From Thermus tengchongensis (lineage in GTDB: Bacteria > Deinococcota > Deinococci > Deinococcales > Thermaceae): DNA of 64,000 nt. The stretch is from positions 367,315 to 431,314 of the forward strand of contig NZ_JAKEDU010000001.1 of NCBI RefSeq assembly GCF_021462405.1. The letters are read 5' to 3'. This document shows positions 44,217 through 51,571 of this stretch, piece by piece. A program made the position numbers and the translations under genes. The notes under the pieces are model-generated. The model was not told the DNA's origin. It did not search any database and worked only from the letters and a program-made list of their open reading frames with translations. How positions within the stretch are numbered: the stretch's first letter is position 1; each line of letters opens with the position of its first letter.

Positions 44217-45359
44217 ATGGGACGAATCATCACGACGCTTGACCAGATTTTGCGCGCCAAGGTTCGGTTGCTGGAAAACCCACCCCGCATGGGGGCTCGC
44301 GTGGAAGGCGGCTACCTGCATTGGCAGGTGGGCCGGTACCGGGAAAAGCTGTTCCGGGTTGGGCCGGGGGGCGTGGGGCGCAAGCAAATCTGGGTGCCTG
44401 AGTTTGAAGCTGAGCAACACAACCTTGTTCTGAACCAAGCGTACGACAGCCTCATCCCCCAGCATGGCCTGGTCCCCCTGAACCGGTACGCCGCTGTGGG
44501 GACCGGCTCCACGGCTCCCGCGCCGACCCAAACGGGGCTGGTCAATGAAGTGGCCCGCACCGGTACTGTACCGGGCGGCGAGTCGGACCAGGTCCTTTAT
44601 ATCAGCCCCGGCGTTTACGACATACGCCGGGTCAAGGAGTTCACGGAAGCCCAGGTGGGGGGGCGGAACCTGACTGAATGGGGATTTTCCCCGGTTTCTT
44701 CCGCCGGGAACAACCTGATGTGCCGTGAGCTTTTCCGCGACGGGAACGGAAACCCCGTTGTTTTGACGCTTGATGCTGACCAGCGCCTGCGGCTCATCTA
44801 CACCCTGCGAATCACGCTGACCCCGGTTACGCCACAGGCGGTAACGGTCAACATTGCCGGGGTAGGGACTCGTACAGGGCAGTTTATGCTTACTGGCCAT
44901 CTTAGCACAAGGACAGATACGGGTGGCTTTATAACGATAGACCATGGCGGGATAGCGTTCAATTCCTTTTCTGAGGGCGACCGGCGCGGTGACCTTTTGG
45001 CCCTTTCCGTTTTTGCCGCAGGAAGCAGATTGGGGTATACTCCCGACCTGTTTTTGTCTTCCAACGCCGCCCCCCTGACCTATCTCCACACCACGGAAAT
45101 GCTGGGTGGCAATGCCGCCCCGAACTTTAAACAGCTTTCCTACCTTCCACCGTCCGGTAGAAGCCGTTCCGCCTATGTCCTGGTAGCCAACACGGAATGG
45201 GTGTTCACCTTCCGAAGCATCTGCCTCCGGGCCACTACAAGCAACTATCACTATTACACCCCCACCATTAACCTAGTGCTGGATTTTGGCCAGGAGTTTA
45301 CCAAAGACAATCTTAACAAACTTCTCATCGGCAACTGGGTGCTTACTTGGGGGCCGTGA
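44217..45359 (+). CDS. Large virion/tail-fibre-like protein
   Basis: 380 residues, beta-rich, no spans. LVPLNRYAAVGTGSTAPAPTQTGLVNEVARTGTVPGG resembles the opening of tailed-phage receptor-binding modules. The gene has lower GC and less Thermus-like codon use than its neighbours, suggesting later acquisition. Probably host recognition together with the repeat protein. Confidence 0.55.
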   Translation: MGRIITTLDQILRAKVRLLENPPRMGARVEGGYLHWQVGRYREKLFRVGPGGVGRKQIWVPEFEAEQHNLVLNQAYDSLIPQHGLVPLNRYAAVGTGSTAPAPTQTGLVNEVARTGTVPGGESDQVLYISPGVYDIRRVKEFTEAQVGGRNLTEWGFSPVSSAGNNLMCRELFRDGNGNPVVLTLDADQRLRLIYTLRITLTPVTPQAVTVNIAGVGTRTGQFMLTGHLSTRTDTGGFITIDHGGIAFNSFSEGDRRGDLLALSVFAAGSRLGYTPDLFLSSNAAPLTYLHTTEMLGGNAAPNFKQLSYLPPSGRSRSAYVLVANTEWVFTFRSICLRATTSNYHYYTPTINLVLDFGQEFTKDNLNKLLIGNWVLTWGP

Positions 45360-45619
45360 TGATCCCGACTTGGCGCACCCGCACCCTAGTTGTCCCCTCC
45401 CCCGTGGGAGTCCCCGAGCCGCCCCTTGGGGTCTTCCCCTCGGGGCGAGAAAGCCACCATCACGTGGCCGGGGAGGTGCGGGGTGCCCGGGCTGTTTACG
45501 GAGATCTGAATGCCTTCGCGTGGTACTACGGCGGGGGCTATCTGACCTTGAACCGAGGCCGCAAACGGATTGCCCGCACCGCCCGGGGAGGTGAGGATGC
45601 CAAGCGGAGGCAAGGATAA
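45359..45619 (+). CDS. Unknown small protein
   Basis: 86 residues from ATG 45359, overlapping the previous stop. Contains HHHVAGEVRGARAVYGDLNAFAWYYGGGYLTLN and a basic tail. It overlaps the lysozyme gene by 23 bases. No family recognised; a small cap or tip protein is possible. Confidence 0.5.
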   Translation: MIPTWRTRTLVVPSPVGVPEPPLGVFPSGRESHHHVAGEVRGARAVYGDLNAFAWYYGGGYLTLNRGRKRIARTARGGEDAKRRQG

Positions 45620-46304
45620 GCTCCTTTGGCTTGGCCTGGGCGGGGTGGCCCTCCTGGCCCTGGCCGGGGGGCGGGCCGCCGCGGCTTCACGGCCCAGGGG
45701 AGGGTTCTCGGGATCACCATCCTGCCCCTACCCTCCTTCCGACCCTCCACTGGACAAAACGCGCTGGGACCTTATAGACCGCATTTACGCCCGGATTGTG
45801 GAGGCCAATCCCGCTTTGAGGTCGTCCTGCGGGGACTGCGGGGGGCGCTCCCTAGCCGCCATCGTGGCCGGCGCGTTGGCCCAGGCGGAGGGCATGGGGG
45901 TCCCCCCGGACCTGGTGGTGGCGGTGGCCTGGCGGGAAAGCCGCTTTAACCCTTACGTGGACCGGGTGACGGAGGCCCTACGCCTCAGCAAGGACGGGGC
46001 CAACTGCGCCTCGGGGACGGAGATTGGCCCCATGCAGGTGAAGCCCTGCGCCTTCCGCACCGTGGGCATGGACCCCACCCTCCTCCTCAACATGCCCACG
46101 CCCTCCCGCATTCAGTACGCGGTGGCCGCAGGGATCCGGTACCTGCGGTGGTTGAAGGAGACCCGCCTTCCCGGCTCTACCTGGTGTGACGTTCTTCACG
46201 CCTACAACGTGGGGCCGGGGGCCTTCCTCTCGGGAAAGCGCAACCCCGCCTACGTCCAGGCCGTCCTGGCCAAGGCGGCGGAGTACTCGGAGCTTAGGGT
46301 ATGA
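45597..46304 (+). CDS. Lytic transglycosylase with N-terminal anchor
   Basis: 235 residues. One span (LLWLGLGGVALLALAGG), then an SLT/lysozyme-like domain with the catalytic glutamate in VAVAWRESRFNPYVDRV near 112, the GPMQVKP motif and AYNVGPGAFLSG. It cleaves the glycan strand of peptidoglycan, for lysis or entry. GTGAGG precedes ATG 45597. Confidence 0.85.
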   Translation: MPSGGKDKLLWLGLGGVALLALAGGRAAAASRPRGGFSGSPSCPYPPSDPPLDKTRWDLIDRIYARIVEANPALRSSCGDCGGRSLAAIVAGALAQAEGMGVPPDLVVAVAWRESRFNPYVDRVTEALRLSKDGANCASGTEIGPMQVKPCAFRTVGMDPTLLLNMPTPSRIQYAVAAGIRYLRWLKETRLPGSTWCDVLHAYNVGPGAFLSGKRNPAYVQAVLAKAAEYSELRV

Positions 46305-46561
46305 TGGGGGTTCTCCTCTCCTTCCTGGCGGTGGCCGCGGTCTTTGGGGCTGCGGGGCTCTGGTACTGGATGGGATTTGTGCTGGCCATCCTGGTGGTCC
46401 TGGGGGTTTTTGAGCTGGCCTCGGTGCGGGCCCGGGGGAAGACCCTTTCCCAGGAGTTCAAGGAGTTTGCCGAGCGCAGGCCCATTTGGGCCGGGGTCAT
46501 CATGGCCGTTCTCTTTGGGGCCCTCGGGTGGATCGCGGCTCATCTCTTCACGGGGGTTTAG
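46301..46561 (+). CDS. Three-span membrane protein, holin candidate
   Basis: 86 residues with spans near 4-20, 22-42 and 62-82. It directly follows and overlaps the transglycosylase gene, a typical holin position. Competes with the protein at 41978 for that role. Confidence 0.55.
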   Translation: MMGVLLSFLAVAAVFGAAGLWYWMGFVLAILVVLGVFELASVRARGKTLSQEFKEFAERRPIWAGVIMAVLFGALGWIAAHLFTGV

Positions 46562-47167
46562 ATGTTGCCGATAGGGCAAAAGGTATGTACCGTGCGCAGG
46601 CGAGACCCCAAGACCGGGCGCTTTGTCTCCACTTGCGACGATCCGCAAAAACCCGAGTCCAGGGTGGTAGACGATGTGCGGGTCCGCTTTCAGGCTACCT
46701 GTGATGCCTCGGGACAACCTTCGGATGTGCGGATCCTCTCCATCTCTTCTCCTGCCCTACTGGAGGCTAGGAGAGCCCTAAGGAAGGGGGAGATCTCCCG
46801 CGAAGAGTACGAGGCTTTTAGGGAAGCCCTGAAGGAAGAAGTGGCTAAAGACCTTCGCAGGGAGCTTTCCCGTTCCCTTGCCTTCAAGCTTGAGGGCTCC
46901 ATGCGTTCAGATTTGGGCCGCAAAGCTGCGTCCACCAGAAAGCGTAAACAGGCCGCCCTCTCGGAAGCCGAACGTCGCAAGGCCCGGGACATGGCGGAGG
47001 CCCTGGCCCAGAAGATTAAGGCCCTGGAAGCTGCTCCCCCCAAGAACCCTAAAGAAAAGACCAGGTGGCAGGCTAGGCTTAAGCGCTTGAGGAAGGCCAG
47101 GGACAAGCTTTTAAGGATTGCCCAGGGTAAAGCCTACAAGTGGCCCTCCCCCTCGGAGATGCGTTAA
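46562..47167 (+). CDS. Basic coiled-coil protein at the prophage right end
   Basis: 201 residues. A short cysteine-bearing start (KVCTVRRRDPKTGRFVSTCDD) and a long, lysine/arginine-rich helical part (KAASTRKRKQAALSEAERRKARDMAEALAQK). Possibly nucleic-acid binding. Last gene before the att site. Confidence 0.55.
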   Translation: MLPIGQKVCTVRRRDPKTGRFVSTCDDPQKPESRVVDDVRVRFQATCDASGQPSDVRILSISSPALLEARRALRKGEISREEYEAFREALKEEVAKDLRRELSRSLAFKLEGSMRSDLGRKAASTRKRKQAALSEAERRKARDMAEALAQKIKALEAAPPKNPKEKTRWQARLKRLRKARDKLLRIAQGKAYKWPSPSEMR

Positions 47168-47186
47168 GGTGTCAAATAGGTGTCAA
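47167..47186. repeat. Candidate integrase arm sites, right end of element 1
   Basis: AGGTGTCAA occurs at 47167-47175 and 47178-47186, one helical turn apart. The same word is near the left att site (25455). Confidence 0.5.
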
Positions 47187-47190
47187 AGGG

Positions 47191-47224
47191 CAATCCCCCG
47201 GGCTTGAGAAGGCCCGGGGGATTG
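47191..47224. terminator. Terminator before the middle att site
   Basis: CAATCCCCCGGGC and GCCCGGGGGATTG form a perfect 13-bp stem with an 8-base loop. It closes the late operon of the prophage. Confidence 0.65.
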
Positions 47225-47235
47225 CGTTCTGGACG

Positions 47236-47283
47236 TGGTGGGCGGCGCAGGACTCGAACCTGCGGCCTCTCGCGTGTGAGGCG
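47236..47283. repeat. Middle att site: diverged tRNA-Val 3' end
   Basis: 44 of 48 bases match 53961-54008. Two of the four changes form a compensatory pair in the T stem (GCAGG/CCTGC for GTAGG/CCTAC). The copy therefore looks like a functional tRNA end from a different host lineage, carried in by one of the elements. Confidence 0.85.
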
Positions 47284-47383
47284 GAAAAAATCCATTCTGC
47301 ATCCTCCGGCACCGCACGGAAACGCCCTTCCTCATGATGACTATCATCCGGTATAGCACGGGCTCTTCCCCCCTGCTTCGGGT

Positions 47384-47408
47384 CCAATAGCCCCCCAAAT
47401 GGCCCTCC
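47384..47408. repeat. 25-bp end repeat of element 2, left copy
   Basis: CCAATAGCCCCCCAAATGG and the next six bases CCCTCC are identical at 53886-53910, near the other end. Probably arm-type binding sites of integrase 2. The flanking 47285-47383 holds no gene I can support. Confidence 0.65.
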
Positions 47409-47461
47409 TCTTTCTGGTCCCTTTCCAAGCCCTTTCTGGTAGCCTTGCAAGAAGGAAGGGG

Positions 47462-47656
47462 TCAGAACCGCTTGGGTAGCCCGGCCTGCTTCAGGACACC
47501 ATTGGCGGTATGGCGGGACAGGATTTTGCCGTCTACCACGAACTTGCGCCCGGTGAGAGGGCTGTACCAGATTTCGTGGTCCCCCTTCCCCTGACGGACA
47601 AAGTAACAACCCGCCTCCCGGAGAAGGCGCTTGACCTCGGGGGCGTAATCCGCCAT
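47462..47656 (-). CDS. hicA: HicA-type toxin
   Basis: 64 residues. EVKRLLREAGCYFVRQGKGDHEIWYSPLTGRKFVV with the catalytic histidine in GDHEIW is the HicA double-stranded RNA-binding fold. HicA cleaves mRNA. Its partner HicB lies 5 bases upstream. Confidence 0.85.
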   Translation of the reverse strand: MADYAPEVKRLLREAGCYFVRQGKGDHEIWYSPLTGRKFVVDGKILSRHTANGVLKQAGLPKRF

Positions 47657-47661
47657 AGCCC

Positions 47662-47883
47662 TTAGGCGGGGGTGAGGGCTTGGCGGGCCTCGAGGTGGAG
47701 CTCCAAGGGTAGGGCCAGGGGAAGGCCGTTCTCCTCCAGGAGCTCAGGCACCATCACCCTGAGCTTGAGGAGGAGGCCATCAAGGTCTTGGGCCTCGGTT
47801 GCAAGCCCGGGCACATCCGGGGACTCTGCTACCCACACCCCAGCCTCCTCATCCCAGAAGGCGCGCACGCGTACGGGGGTCAT
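47662..47883 (-). CDS. hicB: HicB-type antitoxin
   Basis: 73 residues. The partial RNase H-like fold is seen in VRAFWDEEAGVWVAESPDVPGLATEAQDLDGLL. I prefer ATG 47883; a longer frame upstream would run through the divergent promoter. It has no added DNA-binding domain. Here the antitoxin gene comes first. Confidence 0.8.
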   Translation of the reverse strand: MTPVRVRAFWDEEAGVWVAESPDVPGLATEAQDLDGLLLKLRVMVPELLEENGLPLALPLELHLEARQALTPA

Positions 47884-47911
47884 AGCCGTATGATACCGCG
47901 CGAGGGCGGTG

Positions 47912-47917
47912 TATAAT
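47912..47917 (+). promoter_or_regulatory. Consensus -10 for a leaderless gene
   Basis: A perfect TATAAT lies 7 bases before ATG 47925, so the mRNA should begin at or next to the start codon. The hicBA promoter faces the other way in the same 40 bases. Confidence 0.65.
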
Positions 47918-47924
47918 GCAAGTG

Positions 47925-48458
47925 ATGCGGCCCTTCCGCCAAAGCCCGGAAGTGATTCTCTGGGCGGCTTTTGCCCCTGCACCGCCTAGGTGGGCTTGGC
48001 GGCTTTGGAGCAGGGCCTTCCGCGGCCTCCCCTCCCCTGAGGAGCGCTTCACCGTGGTGCGGGTAAAGGGGGACTTCGCCGCTTTGCGGGAACAATGGGC
48101 CAGGAAGCTCCTTCCCGGCCTTGGGGGGAGGGAGCGCGAAATCTTGAGGAGGCTCCTCCCCTACCTGCCCGGCGCGGTGGAGGGTGAGCGCATCTTCAGC
48201 GTCCTCCCCCCGGCCCGGCTGGCAAGCGCCCCTGGGGCCATCCGCCTTCTGCTCAATCCGGGAGGGGGCATAAAGCTGGCCCTCCTGATAATCGCCAGCA
48301 CGCTGGCCTGGGCATTCCTCCTCGTGCTGGCTTGGCTTAGTCCAGAACCGCGCGGCGCGCGGTTTACGCAAGAATGCGAAAGCCGCGGGCCTCCCCTCAA
48401 AACCGAGCTTCTCGTGGTCAAAACTGTCGCCCAGCAGAACGCCCCTGGTGCGGCCTAA
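47925..48458 (+). CDS. Unknown membrane protein of element 2
   Basis: 177 residues. A tryptophan-rich start (EVILWAAFAPAPPRWAWRLWSRAF), a charged middle domain, and one span near 117-138 (LALLIIASTLAWAFLLVLAWL) with a cysteine-bearing tail. Leaderless start. No family recognised. Its place as the first gene facing away from HicAB suggests an accessory or exclusion role. Confidence 0.6.
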   Translation: MRPFRQSPEVILWAAFAPAPPRWAWRLWSRAFRGLPSPEERFTVVRVKGDFAALREQWARKLLPGLGGREREILRRLLPYLPGAVEGERIFSVLPPARLASAPGAIRLLLNPGGGIKLALLIIASTLAWAFLLVLAWLSPEPRGARFTQECESRGPPLKTELLVVKTVAQQNAPGAA

Positions 48459-48531
48459 AGCGTTGGCGTAGCGGCCAAAGGCTTTAGGCCCGGTTAGCCG
48501 CGCCCCGAGCTAACCGAGGAGCACCAGGGGC
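48441..48531 (+). ncRNA. Three-way-junction structure before the replication genes
   Basis: Three perfect helices nest here. P1 is GCCCCTGGTGC (48441-48451) with GCACCAGGGGC (48521-48531). P2 is GGCCTAAAGC (48452-48461) with GCTTTAGGCC (48481-48490), capped by a TTGGC/GCCAA hairpin. P3 is CGGTTAGC (48491-48498) with GCTAACCG (48509-48516). The 3' strand of P1 contains AGGGG, the likely ribosome site for ATG 48537. It can be a cis-regulatory RNA, or a DNA structure such as a single-strand origin. Not a family I recognise. Confidence 0.65.
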
Positions 48532-48536
48532 AAAGC

Positions 48537-48743
48537 ATGATTGAGCTGAACGAACTCCCGCATCTTTTGACGGTGAAACAACTTCGCGAGGTGGTAGGAC
48601 CGGAAATCTTGGGCCGGGACGAGGCTTATCGCCTTGCCCGCGCCTACGGCCTGAAGCTGGGGCGCAAGCTGGTAGTCCCCCGCCGGGTGGTCGTGGCCCT
48701 GCTTGAGGGTGAGCTGAAGCCCCCCAGCGGGGGGCGCGGGTAG
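48537..48743 (+). CDS. Small helix-turn-helix protein
   Basis: 68 residues with an excisionase/HTH_17-like pattern (LLTVKQLREVVGPEILGRDEAYRLARAYGLKLGRKLVVPRRVVVALL). It starts 5 bases after the structured element. Likely excisionase or copy-number regulator for the replication operon. Confidence 0.65.
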   Translation: MIELNELPHLLTVKQLREVVGPEILGRDEAYRLARAYGLKLGRKLVVPRRVVVALLEGELKPPSGGRG

Positions 48744-48753
48744 GAGGGCCGCG

Positions 48754-49746
48754 ATGGCACAGGCTGAGGCCATTTTACTCGCGGCCTTGGGCTACGCCCG
48801 GCTGGGCTACAAGGTTTTGCCTTTGGCCCCGGGGGAGAAGCGCCCCCACGGGGGCTTGGTCCCCCATGGGCTAAAGGATGCCACGGCTGACCCCGCCATC
48901 ATCCGGGCCTGGTGGACCCAGGAGCCTCGGGCAGGGGTGGGCCTCCTGGCCCCGGAGAATGTCTTGGTCCTGGACTTTGACTTGCCCGAGGCTTGGGAGG
49001 CCCTACGCAGGGAGCACCCGGAGCTCCTCCAGGCCCCACGGCAACGAACGCCGGGGGGCGGGGTCCACCTCTTCCTCGCGCTCCCCCCCGGCCTGGAGGG
49101 GGCCTTGAGCGCCTCCGTGAGGCGGCTGGAGGGGGTGGACCTCCGGGGCATGGGTAGGGCCTATGTGGTGGCCGCCCCTACCCGCTTGGCGGATGGCCGG
49201 GGGTACGCCTGGGAGGTGCCCTTGAGGAGGCCGGAGGAGCTTCCCCTGGTGCCCTCCGGGCTCCTCCAAAGGCTCTTGCCGCCGCCCCCTCCCCCGCCCC
49301 GGGAGGTGGAGCTGGGGGCCTCGCCAAGGAGGTTGCGGGCGATCCTCGAGGCCTTCGCGGATCGGGTGGCCGTCGCCCACATAGGGCAAAGGCACCTCAC
49401 CCTCATCGCCTATGCCCGGGCCGCTGGGGGCCTCCTCCCCCACGGCCTGGACCCCAGGGAGGCCGAGGAGGCCCTAGTGAGCGCGGCCCTGCAGGCGGGG
49501 CTTCCCGAGCGGGAGGCACGGGAGGCGGTGCGGTGGGGCCTCGAGGTGGGAGCCCAGGCCCCCCTCCCCCTGGAGGGGCCCGGGGGGTTTTGGAACACCC
49601 CAGGGTTTTGGAACAGGGGGGTGTACCAAAACTTTAGCCCTTCGCTATCGCGAAAACCCGGTTTTGGAACACGGGAGGTAAAGAGTGAGGGGGAAAGGAA
49701 GAGGCCTACCCTCTCCTTCCGCCCCAGGCTGGGGGGGTGGTCCTGA
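48754..49746 (+). CDS. Primase-polymerase (AEP superfamily)
   Basis: 330 residues. The bifunctional primase/polymerase N-domain shows YKVLPLAPGEKRPHGG, the metal-binding DFD in VLVLDFDLPE near 70, GGGVHLFLALP, and GRAYVVAAPT. A helical domain follows, then a low-complexity tail that overlaps iterons. It primes and can extend DNA, and should start element 2 replication with the ATPase. Start and stop overlap the next gene (TGATG). Confidence 0.83.
   Translation: MAQAEAILLAALGYARLGYKVLPLAPGEKRPHGGLVPHGLKDATADPAIIRAWWTQEPRAGVGLLAPENVLVLDFDLPEAWEALRREHPELLQAPRQRTPGGGVHLFLALPPGLEGALSASVRRLEGVDLRGMGRAYVVAAPTRLADGRGYAWEVPLRRPEELPLVPSGLLQRLLPPPPPPPREVELGASPRRLRAILEAFADRVAVAHIGQRHLTLIAYARAAGGLLPHGLDPREAEEALVSAALQAGLPEREAREAVRWGLEVGAQAPLPLEGPGGFWNTPGFWNRGVYQNFSPSLSRKPGFGTREVKSEGERKRPTLSFRPRLGGWS
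49586..49671. repeat. Iteron cluster A
   Basis: Four copies of GGTTTTGGWACA: three direct (49586, 49604, 49660) and one inverted with a one-base change (49622-49633). All lie in the last codons of the PrimPol gene, where they encode an odd tail with repeated FWN. Confidence 0.75.
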
Positions 49747-50885
49747 TGGGGCTCAAGCGCATTGACCTCACCGCCCAAGTGGAGCCCATCCCCTGGGCTT
49801 GGGAGGGGCTTCTGCCCAAGGGCTTCGTGAGCATGGTGGGGGCCCTGCCCGGGGAGGGGAAGACCGTCCTCCTCACCGCCTTGGCCTGGCAGGCCACCCG
49901 CCCCCAGGGGGAGCTCCTGGGCCGGGCGGTGGAGCCGGGTCCCGTGGTCTTCTTGGACTTCGACGCGGCCACCGGGGACGGGCGGGCCACCCGGAGGTGG
50001 CTTGAGGCCCACCAGGCCGGCTTCCCGGATGGGGATATGGGCAAAATCACCCTCCTGGAGCCGGACGGCGATACCTACGGCCTGGGGGAGAAGGAGATGG
50101 AGGAGCTGGAGGGGGTGGTGCGGGAGGTGGGGGCCGGGCTGGTCATCCTGGACAGCTTCATGGCCGCCTTCCCCTTGGATCCGGTGAAGCTCCACCAGGT
50201 GCAAAGCGCCATGTGGTGGCTTCGCCGCCTCGCCTTGAGGACCGGGGCGGCGGTGGTGGTGGTGGACCACTTGCCCAAGCCCGTGGGGGGTGAGCGGGCA
50301 GGGGCTCGAGGCCTCCTGGGCTCCATCGCCAAGACCGCCCAAGCCCGGGCGGTGCACATCCTGACCCGCGTCCCACCCGCAGAGGTGCAGGGGCGGCATG
50401 TCCTGAAATGGGAAGTGCTCAAGAGCTCCTTCGCCCCCATCCCCGAACCCTTCGGCGTGGAGCTCATCTTCAGCCTGGGGCGGGTGGAGGTGGCCGAAAC
50501 CCCCTTGCCGGAGGGCACGGCCAACCCCAAGCGGGACAAGGCCCGTCAAGCCATGCTGGAGCTCCTGAACGCCCAAGCCGGGAGCCTGGTGCCCAAGGCC
50601 GAACTGGTCCAGGCCGCGGTGGAGGCGGCCAACATCGCCCGCAAGACGGCGGAGCGCTACCTGAAGGAGCTGGCCGAGGAGCTTGCCTTGGAGAAGGTTC
50701 ACCTCCCCGGCCAGGGGGCCCCGGTAGCCTACCGCCTCCGGGATGCCTCACTCTATAGGGAGGATGTTCCAAAACCCCAAGAAAGCCCTTCCTCATCGCA
50801 AAAGGTTTTGGTACAGGGGGGTGTTCCAAAACCTTCGCCTGTACCAAAACCTGACCCCCTGGAGGAGCAGATATGGCACCCCTAA
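49746..50885 (+). CDS. RepA/RecA-like replicative ATPase
   Basis: 379 residues. Walker A in GALPGEGKTVLL near 36-47, Walker B in GLVILDSF near 132, and VVVDHLPKP after it are typical of AAA_25/RepA hexameric helicases of plasmids and phages. A C-terminal winged-helix-like part (RKTAERYLKELAEELALEKV) follows. It should unwind DNA for the PrimPol in front. The last 45 codons overlap iteron cluster B. Confidence 0.82.
   Translation: MGLKRIDLTAQVEPIPWAWEGLLPKGFVSMVGALPGEGKTVLLTALAWQATRPQGELLGRAVEPGPVVFLDFDAATGDGRATRRWLEAHQAGFPDGDMGKITLLEPDGDTYGLGEKEMEELEGVVREVGAGLVILDSFMAAFPLDPVKLHQVQSAMWWLRRLALRTGAAVVVVDHLPKPVGGERAGARGLLGSIAKTAQARAVHILTRVPPAEVQGRHVLKWEVLKSSFAPIPEPFGVELIFSLGRVEVAETPLPEGTANPKRDKARQAMLELLNAQAGSLVPKAELVQAAVEAANIARKTAERYLKELAEELALEKVHLPGQGAPVAYRLRDASLYREDVPKPQESPSSSQKVLVQGGVPKPSPVPKPDPLEEQIWHP
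50765..50851. repeat. Iteron cluster B
   Basis: Four copies of TGTWCCAAAACC: 50765, inverted 50804, 50822 and 50840. The middle two face each other across GGGGGG. Sequence between copies (AGCCCTTC, ATCGC) also resembles cluster A, so the clusters are related by duplication. Confidence 0.75.
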
Positions 50886-51490
50886 ACCTTCTGGTGGAAA
50901 CCCTCGCCCAGGCCCAGTACCAGGCCATCCGGGGCGGCCAGGGGGTGGGCTTCTCCCCCGCACCGCCGCCTGAGCACCGCCCCATCCTGGTCGCCTGGAG
51001 GGATGGCCTCCCCCACGGCCTGGAGGAGGGGGAGCGCATCCCCGCCAAGGAGCTCCTTCGGCTGGAGCGCCTGGCCTGCACCCTCCTGGCCGCCCAGGGG
51101 GGGCTCCCGCCCCTGACCTGGGCCACCTTCTACTACCTGGACCGCCATGAGCCTGAGCGGGTTCTGGCCCCTCGGGAAAACCTCCTCCCTCATCTGCGCT
51201 GGAGGGCCAGGAACCTGCCTGCGGCCCGGAGGGTCCACTTGGCCGCTACGGATGCAAGCTTCCTCCTGGACCTCGAGGCCCCCTTGGAAGCGTTCTTACA
51301 GATAGAGGGAAGCGGCCTGGAGCTCTACGCCTGGCCGGAGGAGCGCCTGCGGGAGTACCTCCAGGCCGCCGCTAGAGGCCGGGCACCCCAGCAAGCCACC
51401 CTGGAATGGCGCGGCCAGACCTACCGGGGAACCTGGGAGGAGCTCGCCCAGGTAGTGGGGGCCATCCGTAAGGTGAAGCTGGTCATATGA
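50873..51490 (+). CDS. Unknown protein of element 2
   Basis: 205 residues, mixed fold, no spans. Includes LRLERLACTLLAAQGGLPPLTWATFYYLDRHEPERVL and a C-terminal LEWRGQTYRGTWEELAQVVGAIR. It overlaps the ATPase gene by 13 bases, so it probably helps replication. No family recognised. Confidence 0.6.
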   Translation: MAPLNLLVETLAQAQYQAIRGGQGVGFSPAPPPEHRPILVAWRDGLPHGLEEGERIPAKELLRLERLACTLLAAQGGLPPLTWATFYYLDRHEPERVLAPRENLLPHLRWRARNLPAARRVHLAATDASFLLDLEAPLEAFLQIEGSGLELYAWPEERLREYLQAAARGRAPQQATLEWRGQTYRGTWEELAQVVGAIRKVKLVI

Positions 51491-51521
51491 GCCTTGTAAT
51501 GCCTGTGCTTTTCCAGGAAAC

Positions 51522-51548
51522 CTCCCCCGGGGCAACCCCCCGGGGGGG
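51522..51548. terminator. GC hairpin after the replication operon
   Basis: CCCCCGGGG (51524-51532) pairs with CCCCGGGGG (51538-51546). It separates the replication operon from the two small genes behind it. Confidence 0.5.
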
Positions 51549-51571
51549 TCATGACCACAGGGAGGTGAAGA

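Larger units (their letters stand above)
25280..47284. mobile_element. Prophage of the P23-77/IN93 type (element 1)
   Basis: About 22 kb bounded by a tRNA-Val 3'-end copy at 25280-25324 and a second, diverged one at 47236-47283. It has an integrase at the left end, a CI/Cro switch, a replication gene, and a structural block with packaging ATPase, small and large capsid proteins and lysis genes in the order I know from P23-77 and IN93 (internal-membrane Thermus phages with two single-barrel capsid proteins). Reported genomes are about 17-20 kb, so this one is slightly larger. All structural genes I can check are intact, so it may be inducible. Confidence 0.8.

Noticed and set aside
49586..50851. 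CRISPR array
   Set aside because: The 12-bp repeats are in both orientations, irregularly spaced and inside genes; no cas genes are present.
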